Source of the DNA: Sphingobacterium corticibacter
Lineage (GTDB): Bacteria > Bacteroidota > Bacteroidia > Sphingobacteriales > Sphingobacteriaceae
DNA length: 64,000 nt
Assembly (NCBI RefSeq): GCF_003076635.1
Contig: NZ_QDKG01000004.1
Location: 289,661-353,660 of the forward strand
Reading direction: 5' to 3'
The notes beneath the pieces are model-generated. The model worked only from the letters and a program-made list of their open reading frames with translations. It did no database searches and was not told the origin of the DNA. A program made the position numbers and the translations under genes. This document shows, piece by piece, positions 46,470-55,422 of the stretch; positions within the stretch are counted from its first letter, which is position 1; the number at the start of each line of letters is the position of its first letter.

Positions 46470-47159
46470 ATGTCTCAAAAAATACTACTAGCAGAAGACG
46501 ATCCCAACCTAGGCGATCTCTTAAAAGATTATCTCGAACTCAAGGGAAAGTTTGACGTGGTGCTGTGCAAAGACGGTATCGAAGCACTGGAAGCATTCCG
46601 CAAAGGCGAATTTGATCTGTGCATCTTCGATGTGATGATGCCTAAAAAAGACGGATTCTCCTTGGGTAAGGATATCCGCAAGGTGGATCAAACCGTACCG
46701 ATTATCTATGCTACAGCCAAAGGCATGATGGAAGACAAAACACAGGCCTTTGAATTGGGTGGAGATGATTATATCACCAAACCCTTTCGGGTGGAAGAAT
46801 TATTGTTGCGCATCAATGCGCTTTTAAAGCGCTCGTCTCGAGAGAAAGACGATGAAACGCCAGACAAATTTGAAATCGGCGGTTATTTCTTTGACTACAC
46901 CAACCAAGTGATCTCGTACAAGGGACAACAGCAGAAATTGTCTACCAAAGAAGCGGAGTTATTACGTTTACTTTGCTTGAAAAAGAATGACGTGCTCACA
47001 CGCGAAGAGGCTTTGGTGAAAATCTGGCACGATGACAATTATTTCACCGGCAGAAGTATGGATGTGTTTTTGAGCAAGCTTCGCAAATACCTGAAAGAAG
47101 ATCCGAATGTAGAAATTGTCAACGTTCATGGCAAAGGATATAAACTTTTGGTAAGCTAA
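46470..47159 (+). CDS. OmpR-family response regulator
   Basis: A 229-residue regulator: receiver domain with phospho-acceptor D54 (CIFDVMMPKKDG) and a C-terminal winged helix ('LSTKEAELLRLLCLKKNDVLTREEALVKIW' and 'RSMDVFLSKLRKYL'). It is the cognate partner of the upstream histidine kinase. It sits next to a metE regulon but no sequence shows that it controls it. Confidence 0.95.
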   Translation: MSQKILLAEDDPNLGDLLKDYLELKGKFDVVLCKDGIEALEAFRKGEFDLCIFDVMMPKKDGFSLGKDIRKVDQTVPIIYATAKGMMEDKTQAFELGGDDYITKPFRVEELLLRINALLKRSSREKDDETPDKFEIGGYFFDYTNQVISYKGQQQKLSTKEAELLRLLCLKKNDVLTREEALVKIWHDDNYFTGRSMDVFLSKLRKYLKEDPNVEIVNVHGKGYKLLVS

Positions 47160-47189
47160 TCCATTTTTCATTGCTCTTTTCGCAAGAAA

Positions 47190-47221
47190 TTTGGAATTTA
47201 TACATTTGTTACATAAGTTTG
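47190..47221 (+). promoter_or_regulatory. Promoter of the SAM riboswitch-metE transcript
   Basis: TTTG (47190-47193), 20-base spacer, then TAAGTTTG (47214-47221), matching the phylum consensus. The start would fall near 47228, immediately before the riboswitch. Confidence 0.65.
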
Positions 47222-47229
47222 TGGTGCTT

Positions 47230-47375
47230 ATAGAGAAAGGCAGAGGGAATAGACCCGATGAAGCCTTGGCAACCTGTCACTTGGACAAGGTGCTACATTC
47301 TACTCTTACCCTTTACGGGAGCGATAAGAGAAAGATAAGCTGAAGTCACTGTTTCTGGTGCCCTTCTCTGATAGC
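47230..47375 (+). promoter_or_regulatory. SAM-I (S-box) type riboswitch upstream of metE
   Basis: The leader has the S-box core: AGAGAAAGGCAGAGGGA at the 5' side, then GACCCGATGAAGCC and GGCAACC, then AAGGTGCTACATTCTAC, and a 3' strand GCCCTTCTCT (about 47361-47370) that closes the P1 helix with AGAGAAAGGC. Such RNAs bind S-adenosylmethionine and switch off methionine genes. No terminator follows before metE, so translation control or a non-canonical mechanism is more likely than attenuation. Confidence 0.9.
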
Positions 47376-47414
47376 AAAGTATTACATCCGAAAAAAAATT
47401 AGAGAAATAAAACT

Positions 47415-49727
47415 ATGTTAACGACAAACAACTTAGGTTACCCAAGAGTAGGACCTTTCCGCGAATTAAAAAAAGCGAACGAGGCATATTGGGCAAAAAA
47501 AATCAGCCAAGAAGAACTTCTACATACCGCAAAAAGCATCCGTGAAGCCAACTGGAAATTGCAACAAGACAATGGCTTTACGTTGATCCCTTCGAATGAT
47601 TTTTCATTCTACGATCAAGTATTGGATTTGTCGCTTACCATTGGCGCTATTCCTGCGCGTTACCAATCGCTTTTAAACAAAATCGATGGTGATTACAGCT
47701 TAGACCTATATTTTGCTTTGGCAAGAGGTTTCCAAGCAGAAGGCGTAGACGTTACGGCGATGGAAATGACCAAGTGGTTTGACACCAACTACCATTACAT
47801 GGTGCCTGAATTCACTAAGAATCAGGAATTCAAATTAACTTCTGAAAAATTCTTAAAAGAATACAACGAAGCTAAATCATTGGGCATCGAGACCAAACCG
47901 GTGCTAATCGGACCAATCACATACCTTTTGTTGGGTAAAGAAAAAGAAGAAGGCTTTGATCGCATCGACCTAATCGAGCGTTTGTTGCCAGTATACGAAG
48001 AGATCGTTTCCAAATTAGCCGCTGCTGGTGCACAATACATACAGATTGATGAGCCGTACTTGGCGTTGGATATCGACGAAAAAGTAAAAGGATTGTACAA
48101 AACAGTATTCGAAAAGTTGAATGCTGCAGCGGGCAATACCAAATTGATCGCGACTACTTACTTCGAGGCATTAAAAGACAACGAAGATTTAGCACTAAAC
48201 CTTCCAGTTCACGCATTACACATTGATTTGGTACGTGGCGAAGATCAATTGGATACTATTTTGGCGAAAGTTCCTGCTTCACTAACACTTTCTTTAGGTG
48301 TGGTAGAAGGGCGTAACATTTGGAAAAATGACTATGAAAAATCCTTAAGCAAGATCCAACAAGCAGTAGATGCATTGGGCAAAGACCGCGTTTGGGTAGC
48401 TCCAGCTTCTTCCCTATTGCACGTGCCATTTGATTTGGACAATGAGACAAATGAAGAATCTCTTCCTGCGGAGGTTAAAAACTGGTTGGCATTTGCTAAA
48501 CAAAAATTAGCCGAGGTAAAAGATCTGGCTACTTTAGCTGATGGTGATGTTGATGCAGAAACACAAAAACGTTTCGAAAGCAACAAAGCGGCTGCCGAAA
48601 GCCGTCGTACATCGCCACTAATCCACAAACCAGAAGTAAAAACACGTACGAGCAACATTACCGATGACGATGCAAAACGTACTTCGGTATTTGCAGATCG
48701 TAAGGCAGCACAACAAGAGAAATTCAATCTTCCAGCGTTTGCAACCACCACGATTGGTTCATTCCCTCAAACGAAGGACGTCCGTAAATGGCGTGCTGAT
48801 TTGAAAAAAGGCGCTATCTCGCAGGAAGAATACGATAAAGCAATTGCAGAAGAAACAGAAAACACGATTCGCTTGCAAGAGCAGTTAGATATCGACGTAT
48901 TAGTACACGGCGAATTCGAACGTAATGACATGGTAGAATATTTTGGTGAGCAATTAGCTGGATATGCTTTCACGCAATACGGTTGGGTACAATCCTACGG
49001 TTCTCGTTGTGTAAAACCTCCGGTTATTTATGGAGATGTTTATCGCCCAGCAGATATGACGGTACGTTGGTCTGCTTACGCACAATCGTTGACAAACCGT
49101 CCAGTAAAAGGGATGTTGACCGGACCAGTTACAATCTTGCAATGGTCATTCGTTCGTAACGACCAACCACGCTCTACCACGACTTACCAAATCGCTTTAG
49201 CGATCTTAGACGAGGTACAAGCTTTGGAAAAAGCAGGTATCAAAATCATCCAAATCGACGAGCCAGCTATCCGTGAAGGATTACCTTTGCGCAAAGCCGA
49301 TCAAAAAGATTACTTGAACTGGGCTGTACGTGCTTTCCGGGTTTCTTCTTCGAATGTAGATGACGATACACAGATCCACACGCACATGTGTTATTCGGAG
49401 TTCAACAATGTGATTGAAGATATCGCCGCGATGGATGCAGACGTTATTACGATCGAGACTTCTCGTTCTCAGATGAAATTATTGAACGCTTTTGCGGGTG
49501 ATTTCAAATACCCGAACGACATTGGTCCTGGTGTTTACGATATCCACTCGCCACGCGTGCCTAGTACTGATGAGATGGTGGAGCTATTGCGTAAAGCAAA
49601 AGCCGTAGTGCCAGCGGAACAATTGTGGGTAAACCCTGACTGTGGATTGAAAACTCGTGCTTGGCCAGAAACTAAAGCGGCTTTGGAATCGATGGTAGAA
49701 GCAGCTAAAATTTTACGTGCGGAGTAA
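47415..49727 (+). CDS. metE: Cobalamin-independent methionine synthase
   Basis: A 770-residue enzyme that methylates homocysteine with 5-methyltetrahydropteroyltri-glutamate. Both beta barrels are present. 'NLGYPRVGPFRELKKANEAYW' is the N-terminal signature. The catalytic zinc ligands lie in 'THMCYSEF' (His, Cys), 'TIETSRSQM' (Glu) and 'NPDCGLKTR' (Cys). The gene is preceded by a SAM riboswitch, so its expression should fall when SAM is abundant. Confidence 0.97.
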   Translation: MLTTNNLGYPRVGPFRELKKANEAYWAKKISQEELLHTAKSIREANWKLQQDNGFTLIPSNDFSFYDQVLDLSLTIGAIPARYQSLLNKIDGDYSLDLYFALARGFQAEGVDVTAMEMTKWFDTNYHYMVPEFTKNQEFKLTSEKFLKEYNEAKSLGIETKPVLIGPITYLLLGKEKEEGFDRIDLIERLLPVYEEIVSKLAAAGAQYIQIDEPYLALDIDEKVKGLYKTVFEKLNAAAGNTKLIATTYFEALKDNEDLALNLPVHALHIDLVRGEDQLDTILAKVPASLTLSLGVVEGRNIWKNDYEKSLSKIQQAVDALGKDRVWVAPASSLLHVPFDLDNETNEESLPAEVKNWLAFAKQKLAEVKDLATLADGDVDAETQKRFESNKAAAESRRTSPLIHKPEVKTRTSNITDDDAKRTSVFADRKAAQQEKFNLPAFATTTIGSFPQTKDVRKWRADLKKGAISQEEYDKAIAEETENTIRLQEQLDIDVLVHGEFERNDMVEYFGEQLAGYAFTQYGWVQSYGSRCVKPPVIYGDVYRPADMTVRWSAYAQSLTNRPVKGMLTGPVTILQWSFVRNDQPRSTTTYQIALAILDEVQALEKAGIKIIQIDEPAIREGLPLRKADQKDYLNWAVRAFRVSSSNVDDDTQIHTHMCYSEFNNVIEDIAAMDADVITIETSRSQMKLLNAFAGDFKYPNDIGPGVYDIHSPRVPSTDEMVELLRKAKAVVPAEQLWVNPDCGLKTRAWPETKAALESMVEAAKILRAE

Positions 49728-49760
49728 TCCTCCCCTCGTTAAAATGTAGATCATATCAAT

Positions 49761-49798
49761 AACCCCGAGACGGCAAGCCGTTTCGGGGTTATTTTTTT
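49761..49798 (+). terminator. Terminator of metE
   Basis: A 14-bp stem (49761-49774 with 49777-49790, one G-T pair) followed by ATTTTTTT. Confidence 0.92.
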
Positions 49799-49878
49799 GT
49801 TATCCAAAAACCGTATTTCACGCAACAAGATCAAACATTATGCTTAGCATCTTGTTCTTATAGGTAAACAAAACTATT

Positions 49879-50055
49879 ATGAAAAGATTTATACCAATGG
49901 CGCTGCTATTTACGCTTGCCGCCACTCTATTGACAAGTTGTGAAGCCATCGAAGGAATTTTCAAAGCAGGTATGTGGACAGGCGTGATCATAGTGGTCGC
50001 TGTCGTTGCACTCATCATTTGGATTATCTCCAAAGTAGCTGGTGGAAAGAAATAA
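49879..50055 (+). CDS. Small membrane lipoprotein
   Basis: A 58-residue gene read directly from sequence. The N-terminus has a lipoprotein signal with lipobox LLTSC (Cys21), then a short polar segment, then a second hydrophobic helix ('GVIIVVAVVALIIWIIS') and a basic end. This pattern resembles small phage-shock or stress-induced lipoproteins of Bacteroidota. Function unknown. A strong inverted repeat follows. Confidence 0.75.
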   Translation: MKRFIPMALLFTLAATLLTSCEAIEGIFKAGMWTGVIIVVAVVALIIWIISKVAGGKK

Positions 50056-50081
50056 TATCAGCCAACGAGGCATTTAAGAAT

Positions 50082-50120
50082 AAGAGCGGCCTGATCAACA
50101 AAGTTGATCAGGCCGCTCTT
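50082..50120 (+). terminator. Inverted repeat after the small lipoprotein gene
   Basis: A perfect 18-bp stem (50082-50099 with 50103-50120, loop AAA). The T-tract after it is short (CGTTT). Confidence 0.6.
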
Positions 50121-50204
50121 CGTTTAACCCAACACTTAGCAGCTTAGAACAATATTTCTCTCTCAATCTCAAAGTCGAATTAGGAATTATGTCTACTTTG
50201 ATCG

Positions 50205-50212
50205 TAGCTTTG
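50205..50212 (+). promoter_or_regulatory. -7 element of mtgA
   Basis: TAGCTTTG matches TAnnTTTG, 28 bases before the start codon. No -33 match. Confidence 0.4.
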
Positions 50213-50240
50213 CATTTTTAATTGAGATCATATCATCAGC

Positions 50241-50969
50241 ATGGCGATAAAGCGCGGTACAAAAAATAGCAAAAAGAAAAAGGTAAGCAAAAAGCAGAAC
50301 AAGATCCTTTGGTGGGCTGTGCGTATCTTTCTCGGCATGGTCGCCTTTAGCTTCCTTTGGGTAATTGCTTTACGTTTTATTAATCCGCCGATCACGTATC
50401 TGATGATCAAGCGCGGATTTGAATGGCAAGCGCAAGGCAAAGGTTTTAAGATTGACAAAACTTGGTTGCCTTACGAGGACATGTCTGATAACCTCAAGAA
50501 AGCAGCTTTGGCTGGTGAAGATGCTTTTTTCATGACGCATCATGGCTTTGACACCAAAGCCATCGAGCAAGCTATAAAACGTAATCAATCGGGTGATGCA
50601 CTGCGTGGCGGCAGTACAATCAGTCAACAAGTGGCCAAGAATGTTTTTCTTTGGCCAGCGCGATCTTGGTTTCGCAAAGGCTTGGAAACTTACTTTACTG
50701 TCTTGATTGAATTATTCTGGTCGAAGAAACGGATTTTGGAGGTGTATCTCAATGTCATTGAGATGGGACAAGGTGTATATGGTGCTGAAGCTGCATCACA
50801 TTATTATTATGGTAAATCGGGCAAAAGTTTGAGTCGTAAGGAAGCAGCGCTAATCATCGCGATATTGCCTAACCCACGCAAATGGGATGCACGCAGACCA
50901 TCAGCTTACGTCAACCGACGTGCAAATAGCATTGTCCGCTACCTCAATCATTACAAGATTCCAGAATAA
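50241..50969 (+). CDS. mtgA: Monofunctional peptidoglycan glycosyltransferase
   Basis: A 242-residue GT51 enzyme that polymerises lipid II into glycan strands, without a transpeptidase domain. A basic N-terminus and one membrane helix (about 30-52) precede the catalytic domain. Motifs are 'ALAGEDAFFMTHHGFD' (catalytic Glu), 'RGGSTISQQVAKNVFLWPARS', 'KKRILEVYLNVIEMGQGVYGAEAASHYY' and 'LSRKEAALIIAILPNPRKW'. The convergent terminator of the next gene overlaps its stop codon. Confidence 0.95.
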   Translation: MAIKRGTKNSKKKKVSKKQNKILWWAVRIFLGMVAFSFLWVIALRFINPPITYLMIKRGFEWQAQGKGFKIDKTWLPYEDMSDNLKKAALAGEDAFFMTHHGFDTKAIEQAIKRNQSGDALRGGSTISQQVAKNVFLWPARSWFRKGLETYFTVLIELFWSKKRILEVYLNVIEMGQGVYGAEAASHYYYGKSGKSLSRKEAALIIAILPNPRKWDARRPSAYVNRRANSIVRYLNHYKIPE

Positions 50970-51015
50970 AAAAAGCCCGCTGTTGCCTGATCTGGAGATC
51001 AGGCAACAGCGGGCT
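50968..51015 (-). terminator. Terminator of the GH30 polysaccharide locus
   Basis: A perfect 20-bp stem (50974-50993 with 50996-51015, GG between arms), followed by U7 on the minus strand. It ends the transcript that includes the surface glycan-binding protein gene. Confidence 0.9.
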
Positions 51016-51042
51016 AGCTATCTTAGTTTGTGTTGCGTGTTT

Positions 51043-52371
51043 CTAGCGTTTGTCGACGGTAAGCACGGCCGCTTGATTACCGGCGCTCACATCTACGGTT
51101 AGCACATACGTACTGCCCGCTTCTAATGCTGCGCCCGTCGTGATGCCCAAGTTACCAGAATCTCTGCCATTGGTACCATCACCGATAAAAATCAATTCAC
51201 TTTCGGTACGGATATGTGTGCCACCAAACTCACCGCCCCAACCTTTCTGGTGGAAAAACTTAAAGTTGATGTTATCAGCACGCATGGATTCGCCGCCTAC
51301 TACCGTTACGCGGTAGCGTTTGTTTCCGATTGGCGCCATACATAATGCTTTTTCCGTTGTCCAACCGACTTGATTAGCCAAGTTTGGTTTTCCGATGCCT
51401 TCTCCGATAATCCAAATCGCTCCTGTTCCATCGGTATTTAGCTTCGCTAATTGCCCCGCTTGCATAGCTTCGATAATAAAATATTTACGCACGAAGTCAG
51501 CCGTAATACGATAAGTTCCATTCATCGCATCAAAACGATATTCGCCATTTTCCTGACGGATATAATCCGCATCGATCGACCAATCTGCTAAATCCGCAAT
51601 GCCATCAATGCGCAGCACTTGATCTTTCTGCAATGATAAGTCAGCCGTATACAATTCTTCTCCCGATAACAGAAGATCCACATCGTTGATGCTATAGCTC
51701 AAGAATGGTCCTGCTGCATAATTCATCGTATTGAAGGTGATCGGATACACCCCATCAGAAAGGTACGAGAAGGAGATTAGGCTGTTAGTGCCTTGTGTAA
51801 TTTTATCACCGCTGTAGCCAAATTGCAGCACATTGCCATGCGCACCAAAAGCCGGTGCTTCGATGTAGCCTTTCAATTTCATTGGAAATTCTTTCTCCAC
51901 CGTATACTGATAAAGCGCCGTTCTACTCATTTCGTGTCGCGTTCCGTCTTCTGCCACCAGCGTAAGGTGCGGATAATCTGGACGTTGCAGCGGCACCGCA
52001 ATTTGCTCTTCGCTTGTTCCTTTGTTGATGTTTTGCAACACCAATTTGATGGTAGCAGCGCCATTCGGGATTTCGGCATAATATGGCGCAAATAGTTTGC
52101 CTTCGTAGCGACCATATTCTTTCGTACGAATAGTCGTTTCCGACACGATTTCGTCCCCGTAATACAAATAGGCTTTTAACGTGGATAAAGGTACACCACT
52201 GCCATCGCTGACGTCTACACTAAACTGTAGACTGTCTGCGAAATAGGCTGTTTCATAAGTGGTATGTAGGGTCATTTCTGGACTGCCGTCCATCGCAGAT
52301 TGCTCTTTCTGGCAGCTTGTGGTCGCCATAAGAGCGATCACGCATCCGATCAAAAAACTATATCTTTTCAT
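51043..52371 (-). CDS. SusE/F-like surface glycan-binding lipoprotein (DUF5125 type)
   Basis: A 442-residue lipoprotein with lipobox TTSC (Cys20) and several beta-sandwich repeats; the last about 110 residues resemble a SusE/SusF-type carbohydrate-binding module ('KALCMAPIGNKRYRVTVVGGESMRADNINFKFFHQKGWGGEFG'). It is the last gene of the susC-susD-GH30 run, 8 bases after GH30, the place of the surface glycan-binding protein in the related B. thetaiotaomicron beta-1,6-glucan locus as I recall it. It likely holds the glycan at the cell surface. Confidence 0.8.
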   Translation of the reverse strand: MKRYSFLIGCVIALMATTSCQKEQSAMDGSPEMTLHTTYETAYFADSLQFSVDVSDGSGVPLSTLKAYLYYGDEIVSETTIRTKEYGRYEGKLFAPYYAEIPNGAATIKLVLQNINKGTSEEQIAVPLQRPDYPHLTLVAEDGTRHEMSRTALYQYTVEKEFPMKLKGYIEAPAFGAHGNVLQFGYSGDKITQGTNSLISFSYLSDGVYPITFNTMNYAAGPFLSYSINDVDLLLSGEELYTADLSLQKDQVLRIDGIADLADWSIDADYIRQENGEYRFDAMNGTYRITADFVRKYFIIEAMQAGQLAKLNTDGTGAIWIIGEGIGKPNLANQVGWTTEKALCMAPIGNKRYRVTVVGGESMRADNINFKFFHQKGWGGEFGGTHIRTESELIFIGDGTNGRDSGNLGITTGAALEAGSTYVLTVDVSAGNQAAVLTVDKR

Positions 52372-52379
52372 ACGAATTC

Positions 52380-53864
52380 TTATTTACTCCATTGGTAAGA
52401 AACCACGGAATTGGCTGGTACAATGTGTGTGAAATGCTTATCACCATCACTAAATGTGACCGATGTATCTACCGAATTGCTGTTGGCCAATACAATCGCA
52501 AAGCTATTATCCGGATTGCGGAATGCGCTATGTATGATCCCCTCTGGCGTTTTTCCTTTTGAACCAATGCGAACCGCACCTGATTTCACCACAGCCGAAA
52601 GATGACCTACGACGAAGTAATGCGAGTTTTTCTTGATAGTACGGTAATCCGAGTCAATATCTACCGCACCATAGCAAGTAAGACAACCGCCTTCACGCGT
52701 CGGGCCGCGATCCGCATCCAACATCAAGTTCCACACGATTACACCGCGGCTCCAGTTGTTGATCGTTCCTAAGCCAACTTCACGCATATCGGCGATTAAC
52801 TGCGTACTCAACACATTTCCGTTGTTCCACGTACCGATCGATGTTTCAGAAAAGATCAATTCTTTGTCTGGTGCTTTGGCATGAATATCCAACAACTCAC
52901 TGCGATCGCCACCATAGTTATGATACGCCGCTCCCGCAATGTATTGCGACGCTTCAGCATCTTCATAGATGCGGACTGGGTAACTTTGCTGATCGGCCAT
53001 ATTATCATAGTTGTAGTTATGATCGTAGGCATAGATCTTCGTTTGCAAGCCTGCACCGCGCAATTTAGGGCCTAAAGCTTGCTTGATGAAATCGCGCTGC
53101 TCTTCCCACTTCATCACCATCGAAGCAGAATTCAAGTGATTCAATGGCTCGTTTTGTGGCGTGATGGAATGGATACGAATGCCTTGTGCTTCCATGGCTT
53201 GAATCCATTTTACGAAGTACGTTCCATAATCTTGGTAATGCGCTGGATTAAGGTGTCCACCTGTCCAAGATGTGTACGGAGCACGCTCTTGCAGGTTATT
53301 GACCTTCATCCAAAGTGGCGCTGTCCATGGCGAACCCATCACTTTGATATCTGGGTTGATCGCCAAGATCTCCTTCATCACGGGGATTACATATTCTAGT
53401 TCTTCTTTTTGCAAAGCAAAATTCTCGATGCCCGGTTTGTCATTCAGCGTGTATTCGCTAAGCGAAAAGTCTGAACAGCCAATGGCAATACGCACATAGC
53501 TCTGTCCCATTCCTTCGGTAGTCGAGAAGGTTTCTTTCAAGAACTTCGTACGATCTGCCGCAGACATTTTTAATAGGTTGTACGCCGAAGATCCGGTGAT
53601 GGCTGCGCCAAAACCATCCATGGTCTGGTAAGTTTGCTGCGGATCTAAGAATAAGGTATTAGGCGATAGATTGTCATTCGCACTAAAATTGAGGTACGTT
53701 TTCTTGAATTCCTGAATACGGTATCCGGAGGTTACGTATAAGGTCACATCGCCAGAAGTGGGCTCGGGCTCTGGCATCATTTCGGTGAATGAACTCTCCG
53801 AACCACAGGAAAGCATCAGCAGAAATCCTAAAGAAAATTGTAGCATCATATGTCGTTTTATCAT
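52380..53864 (-). CDS. GH30-family glucanase lipoprotein, probable endo-beta-1,6-glucanase
   Basis: An exported glycoside hydrolase of about 494 residues with lipobox LMLSC. Numbered from the first Met at 53873, the acid/base is E242 in ITPQNEPLN and the nucleophile E343 in IFSETSIGTW, both at the ends of (beta/alpha)8 strands as in GH30. The substrate-binding 'GSPWTAPLWMK' is present. A beta side domain forms the N- and C-terminal parts. The start at 53864 (MIKRHMM) gives a compact signal. Bacteroidota members of this subgroup beside SusCD cut beta-1,6-glucan; the specificity is inference. Confidence 0.9.
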   Translation of the reverse strand: MIKRHMMLQFSLGFLLMLSCGSESSFTEMMPEPEPTSGDVTLYVTSGYRIQEFKKTYLNFSANDNLSPNTLFLDPQQTYQTMDGFGAAITGSSAYNLLKMSAADRTKFLKETFSTTEGMGQSYVRIAIGCSDFSLSEYTLNDKPGIENFALQKEELEYVIPVMKEILAINPDIKVMGSPWTAPLWMKVNNLQERAPYTSWTGGHLNPAHYQDYGTYFVKWIQAMEAQGIRIHSITPQNEPLNHLNSASMVMKWEEQRDFIKQALGPKLRGAGLQTKIYAYDHNYNYDNMADQQSYPVRIYEDAEASQYIAGAAYHNYGGDRSELLDIHAKAPDKELIFSETSIGTWNNGNVLSTQLIADMREVGLGTINNWSRGVIVWNLMLDADRGPTREGGCLTCYGAVDIDSDYRTIKKNSHYFVVGHLSAVVKSGAVRIGSKGKTPEGIIHSAFRNPDNSFAIVLANSNSVDTSVTFSDGDKHFTHIVPANSVVSYQWSK

Positions 53865-53883
53865 GGTTATCATTATTTATGGG

Positions 53884-55401
53884 TTAATAGCCTGGGTTTT
53901 GGTTTAGCTTTAAATTCTGATCCAATACGCCTTGCGGAATAGGCAATAAGTAGGAATCGCTACCGAAAGAATATACCTGCGGACGGCGACCGGTATCGCG
54001 ACCGTATACGCTATTCATCACTTCTTCTACCTTTTCCCAGCGCACGAGGTCAAACCAACGTTCGCCTTCAAAAGCCAATTCTAGGCGTCTTTCTTTCATC
54101 AGAGCTTGTAGCAATTGATCGCGATTGTTGCGCACCGCAGCAGGCAATACGGGTAAATCAACGCGTTGTCTTACTTGGTCGATGATCGCTGCAGCTTCGG
54201 TCAGGTTCGCAGACGGCCCGAGTAACAACGCTTCTGCTTTCAGCAACAGGATATCCGCATAGCGGTATTTGATAATGCTATTGAATGCCGAACGCGTTTT
54301 GAACATGAATGGGTAATTGTTGGATGGGTAATAGTTGCTCCAACCCGCCGCATAATACACCACCGATTCGCGGAAGCGTACTTCATCATTCTCCGCTTGG
54401 AATACACGAATCAAATCGCGCGATGGCGTGATCCATTTGGCCCAGGAGAATTGATTATTGTAGTTGGACAAATCACGACCCAGCATCCAAGTGACCCAAT
54501 TGCCGCTACCGGCAAAGAATTGTGCTTCTAAGATCGATTCGCGTGTATTGCGCATTTTGGCATCGGTATTATTGGCATTCATGCCAAATAGGTTGCTAAA
54601 ATCTTCTTCCAAACCGAAGCCATCTGCGGCAAGCTGATCCGCATATTGTACCACTTTTGCATAATCGCGTAATGGTTTTTCGGCGTACACTTTCGCTAAC
54701 AATGCTCTAGCAACTGATTTGGTAAACAGCGTTTTGTTGGCTGGATTATTGGCAGGGGCATACTCTACGGCTTCCAATAGATCCTTTTCAATTTGCTGAT
54801 AGACTTCTTCGGTCGTATTTTGATCAGGGAAGTAATCATTGTATACATCGGTAATATTTTCGGAGGTAATGTCGCGACCTTCGATCGTAACGACTGGCAC
54901 ATTGCCCCAAATACGCACCATATCGAAGTACACCATGGCACGAAAGATCTGTGCCTCGGCTTTGTATTGTCTGCGTTCTGCACTAGTCAATGACGCGTCG
55001 GTTACCGAGTCGATATTTACGATCAATCGGTTGGCTCTCGCCACATCCACCATATAACGATCCCAATCTCTGCCCAATACCGAGTTGGCGCCATCTATAG
55101 CATTGTTCTCGAAAGGTAATACCTCTGCGCCCGTCGTGCCGGCATACGCATTATCCGAATGACTTTCGGCAAGCAGCAACAAGTCCAAATACCAATGTTC
55201 TTGTCGGTCGCGCATTTGCTGGTAGATGGTTTGCAAATGACTAAGCACCGCGGCTTTGTCTCTGAACACCACCTCGTTTCCTTTTTCGTCGATTCCCTCG
55301 GTCACATCAGAATAGCTATCCAACGGATCAAGCCCTAGAGAGCAGCTGCTGGTTACCAACACACCTGCCAGTAGGATTATCGTATATATTTTCTGTATCA
55401 T
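53884..55401 (-). CDS. SusD/RagB-family lipoprotein of the GH30 locus
   Basis: A 505-residue surface lipoprotein, lipobox VTSSC (Cys20), with the SusD TPR-like core ('QIFRAMVYFDMVRIWGNVPVV', 'YRYADILLLKAEALLLGPSANLTEAAAIIDQVRQRV') and the C-terminal 'RRLELAFEGERWFDLVRW'. It binds the glycan and lids the SusC transporter. It lies 21 bases after susC and 10 or so before GH30. Unlike the SusD of the first pair, its start is clean. Confidence 0.94.
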   Translation of the reverse strand: MIQKIYTIILLAGVLVTSSCSLGLDPLDSYSDVTEGIDEKGNEVVFRDKAAVLSHLQTIYQQMRDRQEHWYLDLLLLAESHSDNAYAGTTGAEVLPFENNAIDGANSVLGRDWDRYMVDVARANRLIVNIDSVTDASLTSAERRQYKAEAQIFRAMVYFDMVRIWGNVPVVTIEGRDITSENITDVYNDYFPDQNTTEEVYQQIEKDLLEAVEYAPANNPANKTLFTKSVARALLAKVYAEKPLRDYAKVVQYADQLAADGFGLEEDFSNLFGMNANNTDAKMRNTRESILEAQFFAGSGNWVTWMLGRDLSNYNNQFSWAKWITPSRDLIRVFQAENDEVRFRESVVYYAAGWSNYYPSNNYPFMFKTRSAFNSIIKYRYADILLLKAEALLLGPSANLTEAAAIIDQVRQRVDLPVLPAAVRNNRDQLLQALMKERRLELAFEGERWFDLVRWEKVEEVMNSVYGRDTGRRPQVYSFGSDSYLLPIPQGVLDQNLKLNQNPGY

Positions 55402-55422
55402 CAGATTTATGTTTTATGCCAA

